The notes under the pieces are model-generated. The model did no database searches, had not been told where the DNA came from, and saw only the letters and a program-made list of their open reading frames with translations. Below are positions 1 through 12,673 of a DNA stretch of 64,000 nucleotides, piece after piece. The position numbers and the translations under genes were made by a program. The stretch covers positions 15,237,203 to 15,301,202 of the forward strand of contig NC_133224.1 in the NCBI RefSeq assembly GCF_040436345.1, given 5' to 3'. The DNA is from Pagrus major. Its lineage: Eukaryota; Chordata; Actinopteri; Spariformes; Sparidae. Positions within the stretch are counted from its first letter, which is position 1. Every line of letters starts with the position of its first letter.

Positions 1-986
1 TTAGTATTTAAGTGTGATCTTTTTCCAAACCTTGCAAGTTTTTGGTGCCTAAACTTTACCAAAACGTGACAACGTTAATAACAGTCCACAAGTCATAAAA
101 TGTCATAATATGTGAACTGTTGGTTAGCAAGCTTTTTGTCAATGTGACATTTCTAAATGTCTAAGTTAGAACATGTTGTTTCAAGAGATCTGTGTGAGGT
201 CTGTGTAGCAATGAAAAGAACATATAATTGATGCCAATCTAAGTTTTGAGATAGTCAATTTAAATGACATAATCTACTGTGTTAAAAGCTGCAGTGAAGA
301 AAAAGAGGGTTTGTTTTTTCCTGGGTCCTATGTTCAGTAACACACCTGCTGTCTTATAAAGACCAAAAACCAATAAAAAGGACAAACCAAGGCAATAAAC
401 AGAGATGACAAGATATAGGAACAAGACTGTCCTGATCTCATTGTCCTCTGCCTTTTATCTTTCTTCATGACAAGAGAACTGTGTCTCTGGGGCATATTTA
501 TAGGCCCATTTACACTGTCTTGTACTTTGTATTTGCCTTGTTCCTTAAACTAATGGTTTAGCTCTGTGCCTTGGTGGCTGTGTTTGAGTCTAGTTGCACT
601 TTAACTGCATTGTTAAATGACATATTACAACAATTTTATTATCAAGTTTAAGAAGCTGCATTTACCACTAATAACTTGGAGATGTGAGCGTGAACAAACA
701 AAACCACAGAATAACAGACGAGTCAGTGACCTCATGAGTTATTTACGGAGGCTTTTCTTTCACCACGTCATCCTGCTGCTTTTTTCCACAATGTTGCCTT
801 AAATAAACAGATGCATCAAGACATCTTTCTGCTGTATCTTGGTGTATCCCCCACAACACCATCAGGATTTGGTACATTCCACATGAGACTGTCAATGGAA
901 ATCTGGCTTGTACCGCCCACCCAGTTCTCTGCGGGGGCTTCAGGAACATGGGAATCAACTGTTGCCAAGACAACAAACAACATCTC
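1..986. other. Gene-free A/T-rich sequence
   Basis: I see no coding region, RNA gene or recognisable mobile element here. The short reading frames have no family motif. Confidence 0.5.
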
Positions 987-1061
987 TCACACACACATAC
1001 ACACACACACACGCACGCACGCACGCACGCACGCACACATACACACACACGCACACACACA
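987..1061. repeat. CA/CG-rich microsatellite
   Basis: This is an imperfect (CA)n run with an internal (CACG)n block. It forces open reading frames of His/Thr repeats on + and Val/Cys repeats on -. Those frames are products of the repeat and not genes. Confidence 0.95.
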
Positions 1062-4000
1062 ACAACCAACCATTAGCATACATCTGAAAAAAACACTGAA
1101 AACATCTTCTTGCTATCTATTAGATGTTAGTTAAAAACATGGAAACTCCAGGTTACTCTAATAGACCACGTGACACAGTCCTGTCTTTTGCAGTTTTTCT
1201 AGTTTCAGAGAACATATGATGAAATGGCAGAGGAATACAAATGGTGTTTGTCTTGATATCTGACTGTATTTGTCTCAGGTAGGACAGACACTAATGTTAT
1301 AAATGAGGCTTCCTGTAAACCTAAGCATATTATGCTATTTACAGCCACCCACTCCCCAGACAGCAGATATTTTCTGCTGCATAAACTCAGTGAGTTGAGT
1401 GGTTGACATGGTTTCTCAGTCCAGCTTTATTTTTTGAAATATATGAATAAATAAAAAAAATAAATAAATAAAGAAGCAAAGAAATAGGCAAATAAGGTCA
1501 ATTTAATTTTGTTAAGAATTGTTGCTAAGTACAGATATTTGGTATAACCTTCATTTTCAGGCTTTTAATTACGTAGTAACGTGAAGAATTTGCTAAGAAA
1601 AATGCTAAGTAGAATAAGTTAAATCGATAAAGTGGGTTTAAGGTCTAGTGAAGTAAAATTAAAATAGAATAAGGAGGTTTGGTGAGTAATTGTTTGGGAA
1701 TTAAACCAACACAACACTATGGTTGTTAATGAGAATTTGGGTCAAATGTAGAACTTCACTTTGTGGGGCTTAATTTAGTAATGTATGAAAAATGATCTAG
1801 AATATTTGCATTTGATGAAATGTTAAGGCCACTAACATCATGGCACCCACTCAATGTAGCTTATTACTGTAGCTCAATAGCCTAAGATGCTTATAAAAGG
1901 TCTTCATAACAACACCTTCAATAGTGGTCTTGAAAGAAGATCTGAATTGTCAGCCCATTTTGTGGTCCTAACCATAAAATGTCTTGTATTAAAGTCTGTC
2001 CAGAATATCCACTAAACCTCAAACGTGATCCTTTCCTCTGAATTTGTATGCCCATTGAGCTCATGTAGTTTAGGTTAGTGTGGATGCTCCTCATCGAACT
2101 CAAATGCTGATTAAACAACTGGACATTCACAATCCTGTTTCAATGAACTCTGATGTAGGTTGTTTTGACATAGACCACAGCCTTTTTCTAATAGCAGATA
2201 TATGATTTTGGCAGGAACACAAAAAAGCTACCATTATACCAAGCAACTGACAATGGCCTGTGTAAGGTCAGAAGCAAAAGTGAAAGTAGTGTTTAATTGC
2301 TGCAGAACTTGGTATGGTCGAGGTGGAGACCGTCTGAATTCCTGTGACTTTGACTTGGGAGATTGCCATTGTTTATGGGATTCCTTACCAAGAGAAATTA
2401 TTGTTTATTGTGCTGTTTCTCTTAACCATGACCATGGAGGTTGGTTTTAAACTCAATCTTTTCCTCACCAAGTGGTTTTTATGCATTGACAAACTGTAAT
2501 GATAATGCTGTCAGGAAACTTACATGTATATCAGACCTGCCAACCTTTAAGAAAGTTTGAGTACCACCTTATGCTAAAAATGCACATCTTCCTTTTTGTG
2601 TGTGTGACCAAACAAATAATACAAAGCATATGTTGGACAGGCAACTCATTATTACTGCCAGAAATCTAAATTCAAAGTGTATATCTGAAAATACAGCTTA
2701 ACCATTTACAGTAGACCCATATAAACTCTGGCAGGGAAATATATATACATTTTTTAAAAAAAGAAAAAAGAATGTATGTTTGGTATCCCTGGAGGATACA
2801 GCTGCAAAATAGGACCTGCAGCCTCAAGAAGCCCCAAGACTTTGTGTGTTTGTATGTGTGTGTGAGCACACGTGTAGTTGTGTGTTTGTATGAGAGATAG
2901 GAAAAGAGCATGTCAGTAGTTTGCTCAAGCGTTTAAATATTTACCTTAGTCAATAAAATAGCTTAATTCTTGACTACTGTAGATATTGTTGTAAAAATTA
3001 GTAGATTTAGTAATCCAACAGCCACAGCGGCAGGTGGACAAAAAAGTTAATTTTCAACCCTGTTGTTAGACTTGAGTACTGGACAATTGGTCAGACCCTC
3101 AAGGCATCACCAGCAGGTTTTGTCGTGTCACATCCAACAACAGCAGATGGCTTATGGGAATGAAAAGAGGAAGTGAATCAAGGGGCAGAGATAGTCATAC
3201 TTCCTGACTCTCCAACAGAGACATAGATAAAAGTGATCTTATTTGTCTTGAGCATTTTTTGAACTATGGTATGTTGGGAAAGACATTTTAAAAGAGATTT
3301 TATAGAATTGTAGCAATGTGGTATTTATTGTAAATGTTAAGGGAGCTCCAGTCCATCATCATATCATCATGTGCATGTTCTGACAGATGTATTTGGCTGC
3401 TTTCCTTGTTTCATACTACCATTCACTTGCCTTTATTTTAACATAATTGCTTAGTAGCTCACAGGATCTTCAAGAAAGGCAGAGCCATAGCCTATTCACA
3501 TTGTTTAATAACTTGTTAATGAGAAGAAATTTAAAAAAAAAAATTAGATTTAAAAGTGTTTTTGATAACATTCAGCCACTAAATGTGGCATTCCATCTCT
3601 CCTTTCTATTGTATTCACGTTGCAACCATAGATTTCAACCCATTCAAACCAATTGGGAATTGCTCCCCTAGTGCATACACCCAAAAAGTTTTCTGGCTTT
3701 TACTTTTCTAAGCTTTACAGAGTACAGAATTTTGTACACCTTAGGGTCGACAGGTGCGTAGGAGAAGACCAAAGGCCAACAAAATCAGTGGACAGTGCAC
3801 AGGAGTCTTTTTCCTGTTTTTACTATTCTAAGCTTAAAAGGAAGTTTTACAAATTCAGAACCTCCATGGATCAAAACTTCATAATAGAAAGAGTCATAAT
3901 TCATCTTGTTTGCAGTTCTTGGTGTCCTGTCAACAGTTTTACTGATGTCTATTTTATTAACAGTGGTCTATGAGGAAAATGCTTTTTGGGCTGCAGGAGA

Positions 4001-5554
4001 ACTAGCTAACATTGAGGCCGTACAGTATGCTAGGTGTACACTGTAGAACTCAGCAATTCTTATGTTTTTCCACCAACTACCAAGAATGTTGATCGCTGAC
4101 AAAACACAGATACCATGTGATACCACTGGCATTTTACTATTGGCTGACAAACCTTGGTAGAAGCTAGAACCTACCATCAGAATTCATACACAGACATAAA
4201 CAAAACAATCATATTGGCCCTGAATCAAAATAATGTTTATAAGGTAAAGACATACCTTTATTCTGCACCTTTTAACAAGCTCTGCAGATGTAGCCCATTA
4301 TTTATTTAAAAATGATTTATAAACATAAAAATTCTATCAATATGACCTTTAAGGCCTTAAGAAAATTTGTTCATTTTTAAAATCTATTTCTTATTAAAAA
4401 CGTAGCATCTACTCACCTGTCATACCTACCACACTAGGTAAGGATAAGACTGATCTCAACACAACAGAAGTTTGTAACTGTGGTTCAGCTAACACCAAAT
4501 TTACCTTATATACATGAATCTCCAAAGGAACACAGTCATCATGGAAAGCGTTTCTAAAGAAGGAAGGGAAGAAAAAGTGGGGGCTGTGTTGTTGATGACA
4601 ACTCAGACCTGAAGGGAAATGCTGCTGCCTGCAACTGGTAAATGCGTCATCTTACACTAAAAGAATTCATCAAAATGACACACTCATTCCTGATAAGCAA
4701 CAGAAGATTTCCATGACCAAGACCATGACCTGAGCCCACTGTAGCATTATTCATGCTACTGAGTAAACCTCAACAGCCCTTGATGTGGCAAGATTTTCCA
4801 ATAAAAGTGGCTGAAATTAAATCAAAATAAAATCTTCTTTTCTCAAAAATGTAACAAAACTAATTTTAACCCCAACTCAACAGCATCCAAAATTAATTTA
4901 AAGGCAGTCAAACACACTAGGACACACTATAAACCTCGCTTTAACTGCTAATCAGTCTGCCCACTGCGATGGGGTTTTCCTGAAAAACTGAATGCAGCAT
5001 GACAGCACAATAGGAAGTGCGTCTGCCATCACCTAACCAAAAAAGGAAGCGGCATCATTTTCCCAGGTCACTATCCCCAGGTTACAGTAACACTAGACTG
5101 GACCAGGTAACACAGGAATAACTGTAGAAACTCTACACTGCAAAAAAAAGAACCCCTCTGATGGAGGTGGCTAAGAAGGTGAAGAGGGAGAGTGCTAGAA
5201 ACTGAGGTAAAACAAAAGTGAAAGGATGGGCATTCACTCGATGGAGAGTGCTCTGGTGTTGTGTCAAAGTTTGTTACCCCACTAATATGTGTTTCCCTTT
5301 ACAAGCAGGACTCAAGACATTCAAAACCAGCAAGCACTCTTTCTACAAAATCCGTAAGTAATAAAACCTGCCTACTTATTAATACAACTGGGTGTTTTAC
5401 TCTTTTACCCTTTTCATTGAGATCATATATGAGATCATATTCTTAGGTCAAATTGGTATTCTTATGGTTGTGGTTTTGCTTTGGACAGTAGCCAGGCTCC
5501 TCGTGGTAGCCATATTGTTAACGTTGTGTTTGTGACAGTGGCAAACACAGCGTG
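1062..5554. other. Gene-free sequence, nothing recognised
   Basis: About 4.5 kb of A/T-rich sequence has only short chance reading frames. A GT-rich patch lies near 2840-2895. I recognised no exon pair, RNA gene or transposon end. This could be intron or intergenic DNA. Confidence 0.45.
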
Positions 5555-5646
5555 GACAACTTTTCAATTTTCCCTCTCTCTAGTGTTTCCCTGTGGTATT
5601 ACTACCACAGGGAAACACTAGAGAGAGGGAAAATTGAAAAGTTGTC
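5555..5646. repeat. Perfect 44-bp hairpin with 4-nt loop
   Basis: Positions 5555-5598 are the exact reverse complement of 5603-5646, around the loop 5599-5602. The palindrome contains (CT)n/(GA)n tracts. It lies about 100 bp beyond the 3' end of the LINE remnant at 5743-7260, so it may be a tiny fold-back element or an inverted duplication. Confidence 0.9.
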
Positions 5647-5742
5647 TACTTCCGCTTTATTATATTGCCCTTCATAGAGCCAGATCACGAAATGGGTTAA
5701 CAGTAGAGTCAATTAGAGCTGGGGTTGGTAAGACTGTAGAAA

Positions 5743-7260
5743 TCAGCAAAAGAGAACTAGGGGCTTGTTAAGGATCCCAACTGCAAAGGGGAAGAAACTG
5801 TTCATGTGGCGCGAGGTTTTGGTCCTGATGGACTGCAGCCTCCTGCCAGAGGGGAGAGTGTCAAAAAGACTGTGACTGGGATGGGAGGGGTCGGCCACAA
5901 TCCTACCTGCCCGCCTCAGAGCCCTGGAGCTCTGCAGGTCCTGAAGGGATGGAAGGTTGCAGCCAATCACCTTCTCAGCAGAGCGTATGATGCGCTGCAG
6001 TCTGCTCTTGTCCTTAGCAGTGGCAGCAGCGTACCAGACGGTGATGGAGGAGGTGAGGATGGACTCGATGATGGCAGTGTAGAAGTGCACCATCATCGTC
6101 TTTGGCAGGTTGAACTTCTTCAGCTGCCGCAGGAAGAACATCCTCTGTTGAGCTTTTTTGGTGAGGGGTCTAATGTTCAGCTCCCATTTTAGGTCCTGGG
6201 AGATGATGGTGCCCAGGAAGCGGCAGTTGACTGGGGGAGCCACACAGGATGACAGGGGCGGGTGGGGCTGGGTTCTTCTTGAAGTCCACGATTATCTCCA
6301 CTGTCTTTAGAGCATTAAGCTCCAGGTTGTTCTGGCTTCACCAGGTCACTAGATGCTCAATCTCCCACCTGTAGGCAGACTCATCCCCGCCAGAGATGAG
6401 CCCAATGAGCGTGGTGTCGTCCGCAAACTTCAGGAGCTTGACGGACTGGTGACTGGAGGTGCAACCATTGGTGTACAGCGAGAAGAGCAGGGGAGAAAGA
6501 ACGCAGCCTTGGGGGGATCCGGTGCTGATGGTCTGGGATTCAGAGACATGTTTCCCCAGCTTCACACGCTGCTTCCTGTCAGACAGGAAGTCTGTGATCC
6601 ACCTGCAGGTGGAGTCAGGCACGTGGAGCTGGGAGAGCTTGTCCTGTAGCAGAGCCGGGAGGATAGTGTTGAAGGCAGAGCTGAAGTCCACAAACAGGAT
6701 CCTGGCATATGTTCCTGGGGAGTCCAGATGCTGGAGGGCGTAGTGCAGGGCCATATTTACTGCATCATCTACAGACCTGTTGGCTCTGTAGGCAAACTGC
6801 AGTGGGTCCAGGAGAGGGTTGGTTAGGGATTTGAGGTGGGACAGCACAAGGCGCTCAAACGACTTCATGACCACAGAGGTCAGGGCGACGGGTCTGTAGT
6901 CATTAAGTCCTGTGGTCCTTGGTTTTTTGGGGACGGGGATGATGGTGGAGACTTTGAAGCAGGCTGGCACATGACATATCTCCAGTGAGGTGTTGAAGAT
7001 GTCTGTGAACACTGGAGACAGCTGGTCAGCGCAGTGCGTCAGAGTGGATGGAGAGACAGAGTCTGGTCTGGCTGCTTTGCGGGGGTTCTGTCTCTTGAAG
7101 AGCTTGTTGACGTCCTTCTCCTGCAGGCAGAGAGTCGTCACTGTGGTTGAGGAGGGGAGGGACCGAGAGGTGTGAAGTGGAGAGGCCCAGAGTCGTTCGC
7201 TGAGAACTGGTGTTGGAGTTTCCCCGCTTTGCTCGATCCACATCAGGTGTGGGTCGGCGG
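5743..7260 (-). pseudogene. Rex1/CR1-like LINE reverse transcriptase remnant
   Basis: A non-LTR retrotransposon RT is read from 7243 downward (301 aa). Motifs in order are NDYRPVALTS (RT block 2), FAYRANRSVDDA, LFVDFSSAFNTI (catalytic Asp block), STGSPQGCVLSPLLFSLYTN and LLKFADDTTL (FADD). A single in-frame TGA, replacing the Cys of the usual W-C-S-Q motif, ends that frame near 6338. The frame then continues with the I-I-V-D-F segment. After a frameshift near 6240 comes the C-terminal thumb/tail (5743-6243, FLGTIIS through SILTSSITVWYAAA). The endonuclease is absent, so the copy is 5' truncated near 7260. It is a dead copy. Rex1/Babar of the CR1 group is my best family guess, from the FADDT and ESILTSSITVW signatures. 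Confidence 0.85.
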
Positions 7261-8292
7261 GCTGCGCCTGATTGAGGGGCGGGGCTGGCCGCCACTATAG
7301 CTACACAGGTGCCTGCTGCTCAGTTTGCGCTTTTGTCTCTCCGGGTCTGGCGTCCAGGGGTGGTGTGGCGTGTGGTTTGACCTGATCCGCGTGGTGGTTG
7401 GCATTGTAGGATTTGCTGGAGCTTCATTGCTCGTGCGGTTGTCTTTCGGCCGCGGCGGTGGGGGACTGGAGTTGTCCACGCTGCGCGGTTTGCTTTCTCC
7501 AGCAGTAACTTTATGCGCGGCTCACTGCGCTTCCTCTTCTGTCGGGACAGCTGTACATGTTCTCTGTGGCACGCTGTGCGCTGCGGGACTCCAGGTCCTG
7601 GTTCAGTGCTCCGCCGCACCAGGTGACACTGCTGCTGTCTTGTCTGCCGCTGTCTCGCCGCTAGTCTGGTTCGGTGACAGTCGTTAACTGACTCACTGCA
7701 ACCGTGCGCTGCTAATTGTTGGTCCGCTGTACCCACTGCTGGGGTTTGGTGGCTTTATGTGTGGAGTTGGCACATTTTGAATTATGTTTGCATGAATTAA
7801 TGATTGCTGTTTTTCCTAGGTTTATTTCTAATTGATTTGCTTTGCTGGTGTTTTGTTTATTTTTGTGTTTAAGTGTTTTTGTTCATTTAAGTTGATTGCA
7901 TGATTTGTTTTCTGTTTGTATATTTTGGATTGTGGTTGCATGCTTTAACGATTCGTTTATTATTTCTAATTGGATCGCTGTGTTTTATTCCTTTTTTTGT
8001 GTTTAAGTGTTTTTGTTTATTTCAAGTTGATTGCATGATTTGTTTTCTTTGCTAACATCCTCATTTAGCCAAGAGCTTAGAGATGTAGTATATAGGTGGA
8101 AATAGTATGCCACAACTAAGTAGTTGTCACTGGGGGTGCAGTAGTTTTATTGTCCCTTTTAAACAACTTGATTGTGAAATAAAATATTCTTTTTATATTG
8201 AAATCACATCTGTTGTCAGGGTGTATGTTCGAACCTGTGTCCTTTTCTAATCTAAGTTCCTGGGGGCGAAACTCCCCCAGGTGGCGTTGTCG
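7250..8292 (+). mobile_element. Possible LTR-like segment (+ orientation)
   Basis: Beyond the Rex1-like remnant lies a G/C-rich stretch (7250-7740) followed by a T-rich stretch. An AATAAA-like signal lies near 8180. The segment ends in a short hairpin (8260-8280, CTGGGGG...CCCCCAG) directly followed by GTGGCGTTGTCG (8281-8292). The same hairpin plus 12-mer ends the minus-strand Gypsy LTR-like region at 8659-8689, which suggests a related LTR. I could not define the 5' end or a TSD. Confidence 0.35.
7826..8050. repeat. Imperfect tandem duplication, ~133-bp period
   Basis: A block starting TTTCTAATT and containing GTGTTTAAGTGTTTTTGTT and GATTGCATGATTTG occurs twice, with starts near 7826 and 7964. 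The two copies differ by small changes. The repeat lies within the LTR-like segment. Confidence 0.75.
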
Positions 8293-8658
8293 AGCAACAA
8301 AACAAATACACTGATTGGCGGTTTGTTGAAACTAGCGTGACCATAAGTCCCAAATCATCCAATTCTCTCACTTGTGTTCCCCTCTCTCTTGCCACATTTT
8401 GAATACTCCCATACAACTGGATGCCAGAGTAGTGAAAGCAAATGACTCAAGCTGTGTGCACTTGAGAAATGTTTCTTGATAAATCACACATCACGAGTCA
8501 GTAGTGTTGCACAATGCACTTGCACATTTTGAGGTGTTGAAACAAAACTTGTTTCCATCAATGTCCATTGCACACACAAAATTTGCCTCATGCTTGTCGT
8601 AATGATACCGTGTCTCAAAATCAAATGTGACCGGGGCAGCTGTATACCCCTGACAATG

Positions 8659-9895
8659 CGACAACGCCACTCTGGGACTTTCACCCAGAGAATACCACAC
8701 TGAATACAGGTTCTTTGGTTTGAAGTAAAAAGGAGCAGAGAGGTGAATTTCTAGTTTTCAACAACATTCAAGTTTTATTTAGACAGGTAAATTTCACACT
8801 CAGATAACATGCCGACTTGGCTTAAAATTCAGACTATTTCACTACAAAAATATACTCTCTGCTAAAAAAAGGTGTCGCTATACTGAAGCATTTACCAGCA
8901 CAAGGCAACTGTATCAGGGAGGCCAACAGGAGTGGGGGAATGAAGGGGAGAGGGAGCACCACCACCAGGTACCAGAAGGGGGAGTTACACACACACACTG
9001 CAAAGCAAAAAGACACACAGATTAGAACACAGCAAAATATTAAACATGCAAATAAAACTCAAAGAGTGGGGAAACCCTCCACCTAGTGAGCCACCACCTG
9101 TAAGCCTATGACCAGCCCGCCTGTACTGGCATTGAGAGGACTCCAGAATAGAATAGAAACTCAAGGTTGGTTTACCAAAGAAAAGAAACAAAGAAATAAA
9201 TAAAACTTAACTCAACCGGGAAGAAAACAAAATAACTACAACAATTTATAATGAAAACACTTAATAAAAACAGGGTAACCATAAGTACACAAAATATATT
9301 TAACAAAGGGGCAAAAACAGCAGTGCCTAGAGCTCAGCTACAGCACCAGGAGCCGACATCACTTCCCCGTTCCTAGTATGAAAGGCACGTGTCATACACA
9401 AGATGTAAAATAACTAGTATGCACTGAATATCTGAGCACCTTAAGGAACATATCCAACCAGAAATACAGAAAATTACTCAAAACACCAAAAAAGGCATAC
9501 CTGGGAACTTCACATGATATAGCCACACATCCACACATGATGAGCGCTGCACCAATGGGGGAAGGGAGCACGGTGACTAACAGCTTAAGTGCTCAGTCCT
9601 GCACCTGTACAAAAGCAAGGAAAGTGCTAAGTGCCTGTGCCAGAACTATTTTTAACAGAAAGAGAAAAAGCATACCTTAACTAGACATCGCCATTCATGG
9701 CAGTGCGGGGTCGGGAGAGAGCGAGGAGAACCTACCGCTGGCTGTCTGCAGCTATATTTAAAGATGACCAGGAGGTGATCTAGCCTCGGCTGTTAGGAAT
9801 CATTACTGATTGGAGGGGCGTAGCCGAGCTGCCAGTGGAGGGAGGGGGAGCTCTACCTATCACAATCTAACACCCACTTTCTGTCAGCGTCCCCC
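8659..9895 (-). mobile_element. Putative 3' LTR of the Gypsy element
   Basis: On the minus strand, just past the integrase stop, there is a purine-rich tract (GGGGGGAC, near 9890-9897) that could be the polypurine tract. It is followed by TGACAGAAAGTGGG, a possible LTR start. A TATA-like TTTAAATATA lies near 9755-9765 and AATAAA near 8775. The segment closes with the CTGGG...CCCAG hairpin and GTGGCGTTGTCG (8659-8670). The second LTR is missing, so the boundaries are inferred. Confidence 0.4.
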
Positions 9896-9907
9896 CAATA
9901 AGACAAA

Positions 9908-9940
9908 GGCAAAATAATAATAATAATAATAATAATAAAA
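9908..9940. repeat. (AAT)n microsatellite
   Basis: About eight AAT units lie just downstream of the Gypsy integrase stop. Confidence 0.9.
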
Positions 9941-9983
9941 TAGAACATCCCCAAAACAAACAAAGCATGGTTTCAAGGGGAAA

Positions 9984-12165
9984 CTAGTTCCACCGCCTAG
10001 AATTAGCAGAAATCATATTACCAGACCCAGGCACCCGAGAAGTTGCAGCCTCTCTCCCTCTTCTCCATACTGTCACCGGGAGATTGTGAGGGTTTGGGTG
10101 TCTCCCTGCTGTCTCACGCTGGCTTCGGCGAAGGGGGCCTACACTGGGTCCTTCCATAGGGTCCGCAGTGTCCACATTCACTGGTGGTAATGTGAAAGCG
10201 CTAGGTTCTGCTGGTATAGACGGTTGAGGAAGGGAAGCAGAAGGATCAGGGGCAATTGTCGCTGGTTGAGGAACAATCCACCACTCACCACTATGTTCCT
10301 CATTTCCTCCATTGGTGAGTGGTCTTACTGGCTCCCCAGGGTCTGGCTCACTGGTAAGAGGGGTGGTTAGTGGAACCAGTCGCAGCAGAGTTCGATGGAC
10401 ATGCTTGATCTTTCCTGCGTGGTCTAGGGATGCAATAGAATACACTGCTCTGCCATCAGGAGGAGCCTTGACAACTCTGTATTTCATGGGACCCCACACG
10501 TCCTGGATCTTCACTCTGCCTCTAGTGCTGTTTTCTTGCAAGTAGACCACTTCACCCTCTATCAGGCTACCACCAGCCACTTGTGGGTCGTGTCGCTCTT
10601 TCCTGAGGCGAGCTGCTGCCTGGATCCGTTCCTTCGCACCATCAAAGGCAGTCTGGAGGCGCATTTGATGTTCTCTCAACCAGTCATTGACTGTACCTCT
10701 AGTTGGTTCCTGAATCCTGCCAAGAAGAAAATCAACCGGAAGTTGGGGTTCTTGTCCAAACATTAAAAGGTACGGTGCCTCACCAGTGGTTTGATGGGTG
10801 GTTGTGTTATAGGAGAAGTTGACATGTGGGAGGTAGCTGGGCCAGTCTGGCTTCTTGGCAGGTGGAAGAGCCTGCAATAGGCCATGTAGAGTGTTATTAA
10901 ACCTCTCACACTGGCCGTTCCCCTGGGGGTGGTATGGAGTAGTGTGTGTCTTTTTTATACCATAAAAACTGCAAAGCTGTTGGATTAACAGGCTCTCGAA
11001 GTTCCGGCCTTGATCCGAATGTATTTGGGCTGGGACTCCAAACCTGTAAAGCCATTCTCGGACCAGTACCCCTGCCACAATGGGGCTCTTTGATCACGGG
11101 TAGTTACAGCTTGAGTGAATTTGGAGAATACATCAGTCATGATGAGGACTTGTTCTCTTCCATCACGAGAACGTTCTAGCAGGGAAAAGTCAATGGCTAA
11201 GATCTGATTTGGTCGGGAAGCCATCAGGTGGCCCATGGGTGTCCTCACAGCAGGGTGTACAGGCTTGGCCAGGGTGCATCGTTCACATTTTTGACACCAA
11301 TCCTTGACTTCCTTATACACACCTGGCCAGTAGCACCGCTGCCTCGCCAGGTCTCTCCACTCCTTGATGGCCATGACCCTGATGTAATTGCTGGAGGACC
11401 TCCTCTTGCAGGGAGGCCGAGCAGCAGCAGCTGATAAATTTCTTCACCACAATCCGGACGGTGTATGCGACGATATAGGAGCCCCTCTTTCTCTACCACC
11501 CTGTTCCACTGATGCACCAGTTCCTGTACTGGTTTTGAGAGGGCCTGGTGTTCCTTCTTATCCGGGGGGCGTTTACAACACCAAAACTGGAGAAAGGTTT
11601 CCAACACTGGGTCTGCATGCTGGAGTGTGGCAAGGTAATCTGGAGCATAAGAGGGCAGGGCAGACATGGACATTTGGGTTACCTGCAGTGGTGGTTCAAC
11701 CCTGCATCTCAGGGACTCTGGGAGGGCAGTTCCTGGGAGGGAGGTCCCCAGGTCTGCTGGTGTGTTGCCAGGGTGATGCTGCCTGGAAAGGGAGTCAGCA
11801 TTAGCATTAGAGCGACCTGAGCGATACCGGATGGAGAAATCAAAAGTTGCAAGTTGAGCAGCCCAACGCTGTTCTGTTGCCCCCAGCTTTGCAGTGTTCA
11901 AGTGGCTAAGTGGATTGTTATCAGTCCATACAAAACATTTTTGGCCTATTTTTCAGTCATTGCCCATTTCAAGGCCAAAAACTCGAGCCTCATGGAGCTG
12001 TAGTTGGGCATATTTCTCTCTGCTGGAGTCAAGGCTCTGCTGGCATATGCTACCAGCCTCACTCTACCATCCTGCTCCTGAGATAGCACCGCACCCAATC
12101 CACTGAGGCAGCCGTCAGAAAACTAATGCCCTCTGTTTTGCAGAGCCACAATTCAGTAGGGGGCA
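9984..12165 (-). pseudogene. Ty3/Gypsy pol remnant: RNase H and integrase
   Basis: Read from 12165 downward, the order is RNase H (GLGAVL and SRALTPAERN-like residues, then T-E-Q-R-W), the YRSGRSNANADSLSRQ linker typical of Ty3/Gypsy RNase H ends, and a spacer. Next come the integrase zinc region (CQKCERC, near 11290) and the integrase core, with its first Asp in ILAIDFS (near 11195), its second in HSDQGRNFES and the Glu in HPQGNGQCERFN. A C-terminal Gypsy integrase domain follows (GPMKYRVVKA ... VHRTLLRLVP). The reading frame changes at least twice, near 11300 and 11030, so the copy is dead. RT, protease and gag are absent: the 5' end breaks near 12165-12170. The order RNase H then integrase fits Ty3/Gypsy and excludes Copia. 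Confidence 0.9.
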
Positions 12166-12290
12166 TTGCAGGCTCATGTCATCCAGTAGATGAACAAACA
12201 ATATGTATTTTCTCACACACAACAGGTGGACACTTATAAGGCTTTTTCCCTTTTTTGTAGAGTCCTCCACATAACTGTACTAAAGTGTGT

Positions 12291-12673
12291 CACAGGGTAT
12301 CAAATCATGTTGTGTCTCATTTAGTTTGTGTTGCTCACAATAATATTGAGATTTGCAAATGTGTTTACTGCACTGCATTTTATGCTTTTGTCTGGATGGC
12401 GTATTTCATACCTATTATAACAATAATGACATACATATGAAACAGTCCCAAACCCTGTCTGATTTTCAGTCAACTAAAAGTGTACCAGACAGTCTGTGGG
12501 TCCCCCACCCACAGACTGTCTCCTACAGTAGACTCCTGCAGTGTTACCAAACACATGATGCCCCCCGCATTATGTGTTTGGTAACACTGCAGGAGTCTAC
12601 GGTCAGATGTGTGGTAGAAGACTATAATTTTTGCTTCTATGCATTTAGTGACATCAGAGAATGATACCCTGTG
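12291..12673. mobile_element. Small inverted-repeat element with two internal hairpins
   Basis: The sequence starts CACAGGGTATCA and ends with its exact complement TGATACCCTGTG (12-bp terminal inverted repeats). No convincing TSD was found. Inside lie two hairpins: 12488-12501/12507-12520 (14-bp arms, CCCCC loop) and 12529-12556/12572-12599 (28-bp arms, with an inner 4-bp stem and a C-rich loop). It is a MITE-like candidate of unknown superfamily. Confidence 0.6.

Noticed and set aside
743..1069. Cys/Val-rich 108-codon frame
   Set aside because: It is driven by the (GT)n microsatellite on the minus strand.
8484..8700. Two overlapping minus-strand frames of 66-69 codons as a small Cys-containing protein
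   Set aside because: They lie across the LTR-like end with its hairpin and have no recognisable family. Overlapping frames of equal length argue for chance.
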